A stretch of DNA of 64,000 nucleotides from Haemaphysalis longicornis (Eukaryota; Arthropoda; Arachnida; Ixodida; Ixodidae), in contig CM023448.1 of assembly GCA_013339765.2 (NCBI GenBank), forward strand, positions 114,398,008 through 114,462,007, read 5' to 3'. A model generated the notes under the pieces. The model saw only the letters and a list, made by a program, of their open reading frames with translations. It was not told the DNA's origin and made no database searches. Shown one piece after another: positions 21,870 to 33,637 of the stretch; the first letter of the stretch is position 1; the number at the start of each line of letters is the position of its first letter. The position numbers were made by a program, and so were the translations under genes.

Positions 21870-21871
21870 TA

Positions 21872-24758
21872 CTACACCAGATTGTATTGCTGAAAAGACT
21901 TTGCCATCCCTTCTCAAAGAAAGTGTAGAGAAGCGCGAAAGCTTCTTCCAATCGATCGTCGAACCTTCAACGACAAAAATCGCAAACGAAAAACGAACCC
22001 ATCCGACGATGTTTTCGCGCACTGAGTAAACGCATCTACGAACGATCTAAATGTATACCGATGCGTGGTTTATGAGATAAAGGTACACTATTGTACTCCT
22101 TCTTCATGATCGATGCGTGTATTGTCCTTTCTGGGACCGCTCCTTTTTCGCGATTTTCAAGTAACTTGAAAACCCAGTTTACAGGCACGCGCCGTGTGTC
22201 CAGAGATCTTATCATGAGCTTTTCTGTCGACCAACCGGTCTATGCGGAAATGTATTCGTTTCTGGACAGGACGCCATCGGTCCCACTAAGAAAGCTTTCG
22301 CTTTAAAAGTATTCCACTCGTGGTAGCAGCAGTTGTTTCAATCAATCGGAAAATTAGTACAGCGTGAAAAGGCTTTTTTTATACATATCTTTTTTTTATG
22401 TACAAGTGTTTGAGACAGCACACATCGGGAACGGCGAAAAAGGGTGAGTAGACCTTGCTCAATACTTTTTTTTTTTTTGAAGAACGGCAAACTCGTAGGG
22501 CCATGTTTCCAACGCAAGGCAAAGGTGTCTGGCAGCTTTCGAAGAATGCACACCTTTAAAAAGGCCCAAACTTCCATTCAGCGAGCCCTACCACACAGAC
22601 AGGCTCACTACCTGACGCTGACGGCTTTGTTTCAGGCTCAGCTTCCATACTGGCCAGTTGTTCAGGCGTGGTGAATGAGTGTGATTAAAAGATGTAGCAA
22701 CGGGCATGCGTGTGCAGCTTTTTGTTCTTCGTGTGGCATGGCGTTTACACTTTCTACAAATTGTTAGTGGCGGCAATTCACTGATTGAACGGCGTGTTAT
22801 GGGTAACGCTTGGTCTCCCGCGTTCCTGCCGCTCTGTTTGACGTCCAAAAAAAAAAAAAAGGAACTGAAACGAGAGAGAGAGAAATGCCAGGTTTGATTA
22901 TTTATTTCTAAACCAATAATCACCTTTGCCGTCGAGCAAAATCTGAAAGAACTACGAAAGCTGTGATTTTGCGATTAAAACAAAAATTATTTCAGCCTTA
23001 AGTGTCCATTAACACGCGACGAATCCCCGTACATGTTGACGTTTTTTCGTTTCGTTTCGTTCGTTTTTCGCTCGCTGGCGGTCGAAATGAATCCGTAAAC
23101 GTCCATTCAGAGCGCCTCATAGTCAAGGTGTAGCTTCGACCCGTGAAATCTCAGTTGGAATTTGCAATGCATTCGACCTGAGCGTCGGCGCCGCGGTACG
23201 CATGGAAGCCAGAACGTCTAGTTTCACTCAGCTGCAGGATGAAGACGAATAACCACTGGCAATGATTCTCATGGGCTGTGATGGCACTTCCGTCGAATTC
23301 CCATTTCCAGACACGCTTTCGGTATACATTAATACTTCCCGCGGTCCTGCTATCAGTCTCTCCGTACGGGCCATTTGCCTAGGGCAGCGTATACGTCCGA
23401 AGACAAATGGTGCTGTCGGAAGACTCGCTTGACGCGGTCCTGCGCGCTGGTGGGCTCTGCCAGCCCGTACCAAGCAGGTGAGGGAGAAAGGAGCCTTGGC
23501 CTTGTCCGACGCGCATGGCTTGGCACGGCCGGCTCGCCGGTGAGATCCAGCTACATACATCCGCATTTCTTTCTCTTACCCCCTTTTTGTTTCCCTCTTC
23601 CTCGGCAGTACGCGGAGGTTGGGGTAAGAGGCGCGAGAACGGCCGTAGCTCAAAGCGGGAGCTGTCGGGGTTGTAAGAAGAAAGGGCGATGGTTGACAAA
23701 GGTAAACAACACCTACGCCTTGCGTACAAAACCGGAGCTGCAGCCAAGCGTCCCGTGATTGCTATACAGCTGCAACTCGAGCCAGACAGGTGCATGAAAG
23801 GCCGACGACACTTGGTGCGAGGCCCTTGACAGCCGAGAAGTGCAATTGAATAAGAGCACCGGCATCCAGACTTATGGAAACGAGAACGGTCCAGTTTCGC
23901 CGTATTTTGTCTTCAGGAGCGATGCCTGGTTGAGTTTTTAGTGTGCCATCAAGATGACGCCGGTACTTGAGGTCGCGGCAGAGGGGCATAACGGCTGCGC
24001 TGTTTTGTGGCCATCGTTGTAGATGAAGGCGGTTTCTGTCGCCATCAGTTTTTTTTTTTTTTTTAATGAATGAGATTCTGGGTAAAAGTACACACATGAC
24101 AGAAACTGGTAGCCGGACATGACTCGAAATCGAGCCGCTGTCACTTCGGAACTGAGGCGGACTTGGCTCAAAACTTCATTCTGCGTCTGTGTCATCGTCA
24201 AGCACAGTGGTGCATCCTCTCACCACTACAAACATAATGGCCATGACGATTAAACCTGCTTCTGACCCCCACAATAAGTGCACTTTAGCGCCACCACCCG
24301 CACTCCTTCAAACGGCCTTCAACAAGGACCGTTGCCAGGGTTCGTTTTTTCTACTGTCATGTATAATTTAGGCAATAGTAGAAAAGGCCAACGAAAGGGG
24401 TTAGCTACACCACATCATCTTAACTGCATGTTCTGCAGCGGGCTTGAACGTCCTTAATGCACCGCCCTTTCACGTTTGATGCCACCCGACCGTGTCATTT
24501 TTGTGTCCGCACCAACATAGTGAACATGGCCAAACAGAAGTGGGTTCGTGCATCGCTTAGGGCAGAGGGAAAATCCTGGGGTAGTGAAGTCTGTTTAGGT
24601 GATATGATGGCGAGAGCTAGCGATTATTGAAGATTCGTTATTTTTATATCGTGTTCGCGCTTCTTACTTCATCCTTTGACGCAAATTACTCCGACGGGAA
24701 GACCGGCCCCACTTCACGCGGCGCTTTCCCACATTAAGAGCTCCCCTCAGCGTGGGGT
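21872..24758. other. No gene recognised
   Basis: Contains several homopolymer runs (22459-22478 T-rich, 22847-22860 A, 24049-24064 T). Open frames of up to 138 codons overlap on both strands and show no domain. Confidence 0.4.
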
Positions 24759-24782
24759 CACGTGCTCACGTGCAGTCACGTG
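24759..24782. promoter_or_regulatory. Cluster of three CACGTG E-boxes
   Basis: CACGTG occurs at 24759, 24767 and 24777, three palindromic E-boxes in 24 bp. CACGTG is the core site of bHLH factors. No gene start is evident nearby, so function is unproven. Confidence 0.3.
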
Positions 24783-24825
24783 CAACACTCACGTCACACG
24801 CATCAGGTTAATTCTTGTCCCATTC

Positions 24826-25060
24826 TGGCTGGGTGCTGGGTTAGTGCAGTGGTTAGCCCACTTGGATCCTGCGCCGGCGACCCTGGTTGAAGTCCCTCAC
24901 CGAACCCGAATCGGTTTTCTTTGTTAATTTTCTATTTACCGCGGCAACAATCTCGGTGCCATCCCTGTTGACGGATGAAGATGGTGGCTATGGTCACCTT
25001 TCGGGTTTGATGAGACGCCTAAGGCTTTCGTCGTGATTATTAGCGGTCCTTATGTGATGG
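24826..25060 (+). mobile_element. Second tRNA-derived repeat (SINE-like)
   Basis: The A-box-like 'TTAGTGCAGTGGTTAGCCC' and the degraded B-box-like 'CTGGTTGAAGTCCC' are about 45 bp apart, as in tRNA-derived SINEs. The sequence differs from the Ruka-like family. The 3' limit is not defined. Confidence 0.4.
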
Positions 25061-25189
25061 TAGGCGTGGAGAGTAAGTGACCAGAGTTAGAGTTAGATTG
25101 CAGAGTTAGTTAAAAGAATTAGAAGGGAAGATCCAGGGCGACTACGAGACATCAGCTTCTATCATCCCAGTACCATTAACCTCTCAACA

Positions 25190-25605
25190 CCTACCCTCGC
25201 TTACTACCGCACGCTTACCACCACTCATTATTTCGCCCCGATTCCAGGCCACGGTGCCAGTTCCAGACACATACGCTCCCAAACTTACACCACAAACACA
25301 TTTTCTTTCCCACCAAGTACCCTGGCAACTACCCGGCTTGTAATAGCCCCACTCACACCCTCTACTATTCAGTGTGGGAGTGCCCGCAACCACCAGACGG
25401 GCTGACCCCTAAACACATCCACATATCCTCTCCTCTTGGGAGGCTGCTCTGCCCAGCAATGCCCAGCAAGACCAGCAACGTGTTATCGAGAGGGCCCGCC
25501 AGCTAGCATCCGCCATTGGAGCCCTGGACTGAGGACCCCATTCAACGAGAACGCGCCTCCACCACCCAATGAGTGCAATAAATGTTTTCACTACCACCAC
25601 CACCC
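25190..25605 (+). pseudogene. I-like LINE 3' tail (fragment)
   Basis: Plus-strand frames read a degraded zinc-finger region 'LYYSVWECPQPP' followed, after a frameshift, by 'QQDQQRVIERARQLASAIG', which resembles the end of I-like LINE ORF2 ('...ERA...A..G'). A stop (TGA, 25531) and then AATAAA at about 25578 follow. Only the terminal ~100 residues survive. Confidence 0.6.
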
Positions 25606-26598
25606 TACCTGAAAAAAACTGGGTGCGCGCGCAGCTAGTCACCGCGTAGTTTCTAAATGAATCAGTGCATTGAATCCCAGCCAAAGCATGGGAAGGGTCG
25701 AACGGCTGTTTATAATCGAACAGCCTAGGGCTTACTTCGGCGGCACCAATATCTTGCGACCATGCCACCCCCTCCCCCTTCTCTATCCGCAAATTCGCAA
25801 TCCATATCCCGTAGAGGCACGCTCCTTAGAAAGACGGTTGACAGCATAAAGATAGCTAAAGCAGATCAAAAGCATCCAAAGTGATATAAATAACAGGCAC
25901 AATTAACCTAAACGGAGCTAGACTACCCCAATCACTACCTCTACCCCCCCCCCCCCCCTTTCCGCCAAAAAATAAAAGAACATCACGCGTATATCCACAC
26001 CGCAGTGGCCCTCACTGAGCTAGATACAGTACAGCCGAAACGGACCTAACGGGAACAACACCATGTACACAACGGCAAAGCATTGTGAAACAGAACCCAA
26101 GCTAACATCGATGAAACCACGCTAATGTCCAAAACTATTTGACAAAAGTTGGGAAACCGACATAAAAGGCCACAAAACTCACAAAAACTATCCGAAATGA
26201 ATTTCGCTTGATCTGCATGGTAGTGCAAGTGTTCCCCTATCTGGCATCAGTGCGGCCCGCTTTAGACGATATTTCTCGTTCACTCGCCAATCCAGCGTTA
26301 TCTGCATGAATCAGAATATTCTCAGTTCAAATTTATATCGAATTTATCGTTCTGGCTTTCTCACCTCTCTAAAGTGTCCCTAACAGCCCTGGAATGCTGC
26401 CTTCTTCAATTTAACTCGCCTTTGAGCATGTGCGGATTGGCATTAACAAACGCTAGCCTGAATCCCCAGGGAATTATTTCTTTGAATATCGCCCCGTTTT
26501 TCATCGCAGAAAAATTTCTTTGGGGCACTATGTCTGCTCAGGTGCTTTGAAGGCCAAAGCATGGCGATACTGGTTAACAACTTCTTTAGTGCTACATC
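25606..26598. other. No gene seen
   Basis: AT-rich with a run of 15 C (25944-25958). No motif recognised. Confidence 0.4.
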
Positions 26599-26610
26599 GT
26601 ATTTGCGTGT

Positions 26611-26852
26611 GATGATTGATTGATTGTGGGGGTTTTACGCGCCGACGCAACGCAGGCGATGAGGCGCGCCGTAGTGGAGGGCTCCGGATTAATTTTGACC
26701 ACCTGGGGATCTTTAACGTGCGCCGAAATCTCGCACACACGGGCGTTTTTGCTTTTCGCCTCCATCAGAAAAGCGGCCGCCGCGGCCGGGAATCGAACCC
26801 GCGACCTCGTGCTCAGCAGCGCAACGCCTTAGCCACTGAGCCACCGCGGCGG
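26611..26852 (-). mobile_element. tRNA-derived SINE (Ruka-like), minus strand
   Basis: Well preserved A and B boxes and body. The tail (TGAT)n lies on the left. Perfect 12-bp target duplication GTATTTGCGTGT at 26599-26610 and 26853-26864. It is among the youngest-looking insertions in the window. Confidence 0.92.
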
Positions 26853-26864
26853 GTATTTGCGTGT

Positions 26865-28262
26865 CTTTCTTAGCTTTCGTTTCTTTGTCTTTTGGGGCGA
26901 ATTACTTCTACCGGTTTCTTTCTGTTTCACCATGTTTGCATCTCTTTCTTAGCTCCTCGTTTCTGCGCCTAACGGCGAGAATTACGTCTGCAGGCAGACT
27001 GGCACACGCCACAGCTTGCCTAGAATCAGGGTTCTGATCGGCTGGTGTGCACCTATTTTACTCACTGGCCATCACGTCCAGGTGTCACGCGGCACACGCT
27101 ATTCCACGTCTGTTACGTTTCCATTTCTTCGATTTGTGAATTTACTGAAGCGGGCACATTAGCCCTTCAAAGCTCCCGATTCCCGGCCATTCTCCCAAGC
27201 GGGTATGTGCCTCGAAGAAAGGAACAACAACGACAACGCTTGTTACAAAGCTGGAAACACGCGGAGCTAGCTCCTTGGGCTGCTTCTGGGTAGACCCGGG
27301 TCCAAATCCCATCGGAACAAACGTGTTTTTTGTTTACTCCTTACATCGGAGGCCATTTTCTTGACCAGACATCAACAACAACGTTTTTTTTTTTTTCGCA
27401 GAAGGGGGCACTTCAGGCTTTCTCCTTAAAATCTATCGTAATGCCCCATTTGAAGGGCTCGGTCCCCATGCTAAAAATTACAGTACTTCTTTCTTTGGCG
27501 CCATCATCCTGGGCCAAGCGAATGAAGAAATTCACTTTCTACTCCACGATTTCAGCCAGGCCTTCTGAAGACTCGTGCTCATACGTGCTCTCCTTTATGT
27601 CACCCGTTTCCCCCTTCAGATTCTGTCTGGCTCTTTTTTTCTACGTCTTTTTTCGATATTGATATCTACGCATTTTTAACGAAATAGCCCGTTCTCAAGC
27701 CTCTGTGCGTATGAGCCAATGCCATGAAAAGGAAGAAAAAGAAGACGACGAAAAGCTTATTGATGATAATTAAATAAGTGAAGTCATCATCATAACCATC
27801 ATTTCCTTGGTCGCCGTCGTCATTTACGATCCCGCTGAGGGCGTCATCCTTATCCTATTTGCTGCTTCGCTACACTATCAAGTGGCGCCCGCTCGGATAA
27901 GCGCTACCCAGTTCTGACAAGTATGCCACGTTTCACTGCGGCCACGTGTTCTCAAATTGGTCGAAGAATAGATCTTTGTCCACTGTTTACAGCTAAGCGT
28001 ACTGATACGCATGGGACATCCCTTGAGGCCCGCCATCGTGTCCCATAGGCATTGAGCTCGCAGCCGAGCGCGGTCGCACCATTTAAACAGTGACACGTAA
28101 CAGGACGGCCACTTGGTCCCTGTTCTCTTCAGGCGTTTTCTGTAGATTTTCCACGCGGTACGCGTCTCATCGAGCACGTACGAACCCTAGCTTAAACAGA
28201 CTGCGCAGTTTAGGTGTGAACCTAATTCTCCCAATTGCTTGCAGAGCCGTTCGGAAAGGCCA
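26865..28262. other. No gene recognised
   Basis: Short frames only. A T-run followed by CAG (27383-27398) resembles a splice acceptor, but no exon with a known domain follows. Confidence 0.35.
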
Positions 28263-28695
28263 TACATCCAGCTTCAAGGTTCTGACGGTGCAGTCTTCAA
28301 CGTCGACGCGGAAATGCGAAGTAGTGCGACGCGATTAGAAATATTCTAAAGGACCTGGAAACCGATGTGGATGAAAACGATGTGGTGACTCTGCCGACAG
28401 TCACATCAGATACCTTGAAAAAAGGCGGTCGATTCGGCCATTCATCACAAGAACGACCCACCGACGCTACAAGCCCTAATGGATGCCGAGTGTGCAGTTC
28501 AGCCGATTGGCGACATCTCCACCTGGAACAAAGCGTTTCTGAAAGTGGACACAACCGCGTTATTTGAACTTTTACTGGCCGCAGATAACTTGCACCTTGT
28601 GAGCCTTTCCGACGCCTTTCCGATGCAAGATGGTCGCCAACATCATGCCGGTCGAAATCCGCCTTACATTCAACATCGTGAAGGATTTTCCAGAT
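28263..28695 (+). pseudogene. SKP1: SKP1-like pseudogene (intronless, frameshifted)
   Basis: SKP1 is the small adaptor that links F-box proteins to cullin-1 in SCF ubiquitin ligases. Successive pieces of its fold read in order on the plus strand. Frame 0 has the N-terminal strand 'IQLQGSDGAVFNVD' (from 28266), ending at a TAA (28347). Frame 2 has 'ENDVVTLPTVTSDTLKK'. Frame 0 again has 'AIHHKNDPP' and 'GDISTWNKAFLKVDTTALF' with 'ELLLAADNLHL'. Frame 1 ends with 'CKMVANIM' and 'EIRLTFNIVKDF'. So there is at least one stop and three frame changes. The last residues that bind the F-box are missing. No introns interrupt ~430 bp, suggesting a processed copy, though no poly-A tail is visible. Confidence 0.85.
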
Positions 28696-29894
28696 ATTCC
28701 GGGAAATCCGCAGTCAATGAAGGGAGCAGAAGACGGCTCCGGATGCTAATGGAAAGATTTCCATCTGCTACGGTTCTTTCCTCGTGTTCGACGATAAAAG
28801 TAGGAACCCTTTTTTTTTTGAAAGGATGATAAGCGCGAGCTAGCTGACACTTTAGCTTTCAAAAGCATTTCAGTATATCAAAAGAGAGTGAGAAGCCGAG
28901 CGAATGAAAGGCTCAACGGTTATTACAAAGGTTGTTGCTGAAGTAGAACGGTTGTTTAGCAGATATACATATGACGACGAGAAAAAGGTTTACCTAAATA
29001 GACCACCACACAAGCACTAACTCTGACCTCTCGCGAAAATTGCAGAACACCGGTAACAGCGCTCACAGCTATACTAAACGTGCCTCACGTCTCGGTCCTT
29101 AAGGGCAAGAAATCCTTCCGGGTGATCGAAAAAAAAAAAAAAAACTTCTCGTGGGTTTAGAAAACAGCCGGCGGTCAAAAGATCACCCCCACAAAACTCA
29201 AACCTCCTGAGCAGACACCGCGGCCTGCCCCCTGCTAATTCATCGTCGTTGTCGTCACGCATGCGCAATCGAGGTCGTCATCCCTCACGGTCTCGAGGAC
29301 GTGTCTCTAAATCGCCTCATGTACTTTATTATGCATACTCGGTCCATCCTCTGAATGCCGCAACGCGGGGGCAACGTACACACACAGACCCTGACACACA
29401 CGGACGAACAGAGAAGAAGGAGCCGGAACAATGCGCCTCGGTTTAGCAGCATGCCGCGGCGGCAGCTGTGGCTGCACGAGTGACAGAGGCACAAGGACAG
29501 CGTCCGCCAGTGCCTGTCAACATGGCCTGGTATGCGGCATCAGCAGGAGCGCCTGACCCCCCACCCCTTTCTCTTAACTTGTTCCTTTTATTTTGCTGCC
29601 AGCCCAGTTTGCGCATCTGTGACTCGGCTGTCGCGCTCTCTGTTGCGGGATGTGTCCCACATATTGAGGTCGCAGAGGTGCTGAACAGAGCAATGCCTTA
29701 TGTGATGGCGCTCTTCGGATGCCAACCCTTGTTCATTTCCCCCTCCCTCTCTCAAGTCTGTCCTGGAACGCTCAACAGTGGAGAGCATGTGGCCCGCGGT
29801 TACATAAGGAGAAAAATTACACAGTCGGCAGAAACGTATACCCGCACGCACGCACGCTCGCGTGTACATGCATGCGGAACGATTTGCGCATTCT
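28696..29894. other. No gene seen
   Basis: Contains a T-run (28809-28818), an A-run (29129-29144) and CA-rich stretches near 29378-29402. No supported gene. Confidence 0.4.
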
Positions 29895-30030
29895 GGAAGC
29901 ACATTTATGCATGCGAAATCCCAAGCCACGTTAAAGATACGCAGCTGAACTAAATTCAGCCCTCCACTACGGCGCTCTTGACAGCGCGAGTGTATCGTCG
30001 GCGTGTCAAACCCTCAAAATTCGAATTGTC
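29895..30030 (+). mobile_element. SINE body remnant
   Basis: 'CACGTTAAAGATACGCAG' followed by 'CCCTCCACTACGGCGC' matches the body of the Ruka-like SINEs, but the tRNA head is not readable. An old, degraded copy. Confidence 0.6.
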
Positions 30031-30540
30031 GAAATCGTGCCATCCACTTGTGTAACCCTATTCCTCCCCCTGAATTAGGTCGTGCTGATATAAGCTTGAC
30101 GTGCCGCTACCGTACACGAGCCTCAAACAAAAAATTCAGTGATACCGACGTGTATTATGTGCGGAATCACACGTGTGGGCGGGTATGTTCGCGCCGCAGC
30201 CAATAGGAATTGGTGAATGGGCCGCGAGCACCTGACAGCAGCTGTCATCTTCGCTGGCAGATCCCCATGCGGGTAATGGGAGAATTGTGCGTGCGTATAC
30301 AGCCGAATGAGAATTGGCTGGCAGTGCCTATTCTGTGGATCATGAACACACAGGATACTATGCAGAATCATTCTGGGGACCAGACCAGGTTTATGCTGTG
30401 GACCGTACCAGGGTATAGTTGATCCTTATTCGTCTAAAACAACCTAAAAGATACCAATTCACGCTTGTTTGCATAAATAATGCGTATAATTGACTGAAGA
30501 AAACAAATTACAGCAAAAACTTACTTCGGAAAAAAAAACT

Positions 30541-30615
30541 AAAGATCTGTTAGGACTCGAACCCGGGGCGTCAGCGCCAAAACCCAAAACTCTACAACTG
30601 CGCCTCTGAAGCCGA
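30541..30615 (-). repeat. tRNA-like sequence
   Basis: The minus strand reads an A-box-like 'GGCGCAGTTGTAGAG' and a strong B box 'GGGTTCGAGTCC'. The arms do not fold into a clean cloverleaf by eye, so this is more likely part of a tRNA-derived repeat than a tRNA gene. Confidence 0.35.
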
Positions 30616-30841
30616 TGAATGGAGCCGTTTAAGTAGCAGCTCAAAATAGAACAAACCCTGTGGCCTAGACCATAGAATAAAGCTAAACATTATTTTGTGG
30701 TCTGGTCCACAGAATAGGTAATGCGAACTGGCTAACCAGCCGTGAGGTTACTCTGACGGCAGTTGTCATCGGCACTGACCAATCCCTTTGTGTGGGCGTG
30801 TTGTTATGTATATATTGAGCCTTACCGTTAAGCAAACGTTA

Positions 30842-31081
30842 ACCCGCCGCGGTGGCTCAGTGGCTAAGGCATTGCGCTACTGAGCACAAGGTCGCGGGTT
30901 CGATTCCCGCCCGCGGCGGCCGCTTTTTTGATGGAGGCGAAAAGCAAAAACGTCCGTGTGTACGAGCTTTCGGCGCACGTTAAAGATCCCCAGGTGGTCA
31001 AAATTAATCCGGAGCCCTCCACTACGGCGCGCCTCATCGCCTGCGTTGCGTCGGCGCGTTCAACCCTACTATCAATCAATG
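30842..31081 (+). mobile_element. tRNA-derived SINE (Ruka-like), plus strand
   Basis: Complete head, body and (ATCA)n tail, flanked by the 12-bp duplication AAGCAAACGTTA (30830-30841 and 31082-31093). Confidence 0.92.
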
Positions 31082-31093
31082 AAGCAAACGTTA

Positions 31094-32811
31094 GCTTAAC
31101 GTTAGGTTAGAAAGTATTACTAACTTAAGAATATACTAATACGCTTTAGAACAGAAAGCGTGTGCAACAAATAGTTTTATATGACTTGGTGCGGGTGCAA
31201 TCCATAAACATGGTCTCACTGCAATTTGAGCTTCCGCGCCTTTCCTGCGTCGGTCGAGGATGTACCCTCTAGTGAACACTGTCAGCTGGGGTCCTCCATA
31301 TCAAGGGAAATCAGGCTTGCGGGAGCAACCACCTTTTGTCCGAAAGCTTGTCACATCGCGCAAGGAAGTGTATATACAAATGCACTTCCAATCCCTGAAG
31401 AAATCGGAGCCCGAGGCATGGTGCGGACCCCTTTTCCATGATAGGAAATCTGGCAGCACAGGCAAAGAAGGAGATACAGTGTGTTCAAGGAAATTTTCTT
31501 AAATTATCATCACCACGATGCCTAGAAAGCAGCGGAGGGCGTGTTTGCTTGTCTGTTTGTTTTATTTGGGCATGGGGCACATACATCGTAGGCACGATTT
31601 GTTTTCTTCCGCCAAAGGAAACGGAGCAAAAGGCGTTTGAGATGCCGGACGATGCCGGTTTCACAACGGAAGCAGCACCAGCGCTGCAAATAATGAGATA
31701 AAACGGTATTTAGAGAGATAATTGCAACATAACAAAACACAACATAGCATGCAATGATAACATAATAATGGCTTAATTCGAGACAAAAGAACAGGTTAAA
31801 CGCCATGTACTCTAGACCAAACAATGCCACAAGTAAGATCGTTTTGTGTGGGTGGGAGATCATTATAACAAACACGCTATCGGTGCAAGTTAACCGTAAA
31901 ATATTTTAGGCCTTCCTGTCTGGAGAAACGACACCTAGAATTGAGAAACTACCGCAGTTTGCGGAAATCAAGCCCGTGTCATTGGCCAAATAAAACAGCA
32001 AGCTACCCGGTTCACTTTCACTTGATTCAGGCTCTCGATCCATACTTTCTCGTCAAGACAGATAAAACGCAGTGAGTGCTGTTAATTGTTTACTGCAACA
32101 CCCGAGGCTCACCGTCGTCGTGCCATTTGCGTTTGCGACCAAATTCCTCACGGCACCATTTCGCGTCAAAAAGAAAGTGTAGCTGGAATGGCGGTGGAAA
32201 GCGCCAAAACAGCGTGCACAAAGAGCATACTCGTGTCACAAACAGTGAACGCACTGACGCTAAACGCACGTTCAACGAATAAAGCAACAAGAAGTCAGTC
32301 AGGAGAGCGCTAAGGATCATCGCCGTCGCAGCAGACTCGCTTTTCCGGCGTCGCTCAAGCGTGTCGACGCCGTTTCATGCGCGCGTGACGACCATTTCCT
32401 CTGCTGCCCACAGGACGCTGCATCTCCGCATGTGCAGCACGGTTAGTGGCATGCAGAGAACACCGCTTGTACAGAAGCGTCCGGCACACGGGCATTTGCG
32501 AGCAGCACCCTTCAGGCAGCTTGTTTTTGCTGCAGCACAAGGCTACAACGTTGTACCGTCCGTAAGTTCGTGTAGATCACGCGCACGGAGAAGCACATGA
32601 CGGTCGCTTTAAGAGTGGGTTCATGGTCCTCTGCTTGCCCGGCGTTTCTAGCGAAGGAGTTTACAGTGTACTTTGAGAGCCCGCAGTGTATTGACCCAAC
32701 GTATTCGTATGCAGAAAAGTTCAAGTCATGAAGCGATGCTTTTTGGATGAAAAATTCATAGACGATCGCCCTAAGGTAATACGACCTATAGCGACAGCTA
32801 TTGACGAGCGC
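31094..32811. other. No gene recognised
   Basis: Only short overlapping frames; no domain or transposon end could be supported. Confidence 0.4.
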
Positions 32812-32822
32812 CTATGCAACTG

Positions 32823-33068
32823 ATTTGTTGATTGATTGTAGGGTTTAACGCGCCGACGCAACGCAGGTGATGAGGCGCGCCGTAGTGGGCTACGGATTAA
32901 TTTTGACCACCTGGGGATCTTTAAGGGGCACCGAAATCTCGTACACACGGGCGTTTCAGCTTTTCACCTCCATCAGAAAAGCGGCCGCCGCGGCCGGAAA
33001 TTGAACGCGGCTGAGTCCTCGGGCTCAACAGCACAACGCCTTAGCCTCTGTGCCACCAAAGCGGTTGG
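32823..33068 (-). mobile_element. tRNA-derived SINE (Ruka-like), minus strand, degraded head
   Basis: Same family as the others. The body is well preserved, but the tRNA head is damaged ('CCTCTGTGCCACC' in place of the usual A-box complement). 11-bp target duplication CTATGCAACTG (32812-32822) / CTATGCAATTG (33069-33079). Confidence 0.88.
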
Positions 33069-33126
33069 CTATGCAATTGCAATTATTCTCCAAGGACAAT
33101 ATTCCCCGCGCTGCGGGCCTAACTTG

Positions 33127-33573
33127 TCACTTTAAAGCGAGCAGCATATCCACGGGTTTGGCATGGACCATGTCTGAATACGTGAATATTGGCCTGGGGC
33201 AGAAGAGCCTCCATTGTTGGCCAATCGCTTTGTGGACATGGGTAATCTGACGTGTACCTGGCATGGGTCTCGAACCGTAACAACTTATGTTTTGGCGCAA
33301 AAGCGCTAGTAGCCTAGCAAACTCGATTTCGGCTTTGTTTCTATGAAGCATCTTGTGGGCTTGAGAAAAGAAAAATCGTGCCGGGGCCACTGCAAAATCT
33401 TGGTCCTCGCGGTTGCAAAGCCGATGCTCCGCCTCAAGAAGAAGGTCCTCCACCTTGCACGTGACATGCTTTACAATCGCTCCCTGCCGATCCGCCGTTT
33501 TTTGGTTTGGGCGGTTACGGTACAGTCCAGCGTCACGGACGTCCATAGGGCTGGCGATCGGATTACGGTGCAA
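33127..33573 (-). CDS. Uncharacterised 148-aa open frame
   Basis: An uninterrupted minus-strand frame lies between a SINE and the N-terminus of a transposase remnant. It starts at an ATG (33571-33573) and stops at TGA (33127-33129). The protein is basic and moderately rich in Arg, His and Gln, with a central 'EIEFARLLALLRQNI' helix-like stretch. I see no signal peptide, membrane segment or catalytic motif and do not recognise the family. It may belong to a transposon rather than to the host. It could also be chance, since frames of this length occur elsewhere in the window. Confidence 0.25.
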   Translation of the reverse strand: MHRNPIASPMDVRDAGLYRNRPNQKTADRQGAIVKHVTCKVEDLLLEAEHRLCNREDQDFAVAPARFFFSQAHKMLHRNKAEIEFARLLALLRQNISCYGSRPMPGTRQITHVHKAIGQQWRLFCPRPIFTYSDMVHAKPVDMLLALK

Positions 33574-33637
33574 AAGTCGACGTTATATATACTGCCAGCA
33601 GTTCCAGAACCTGCCCGGCTCCTTTCTTCTTCTTCTT

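Noticed and set aside
27383..27662. Exon after a T-run/CAG acceptor
   Set aside because: The following frame has no recognisable domain and no donor or partner exon.
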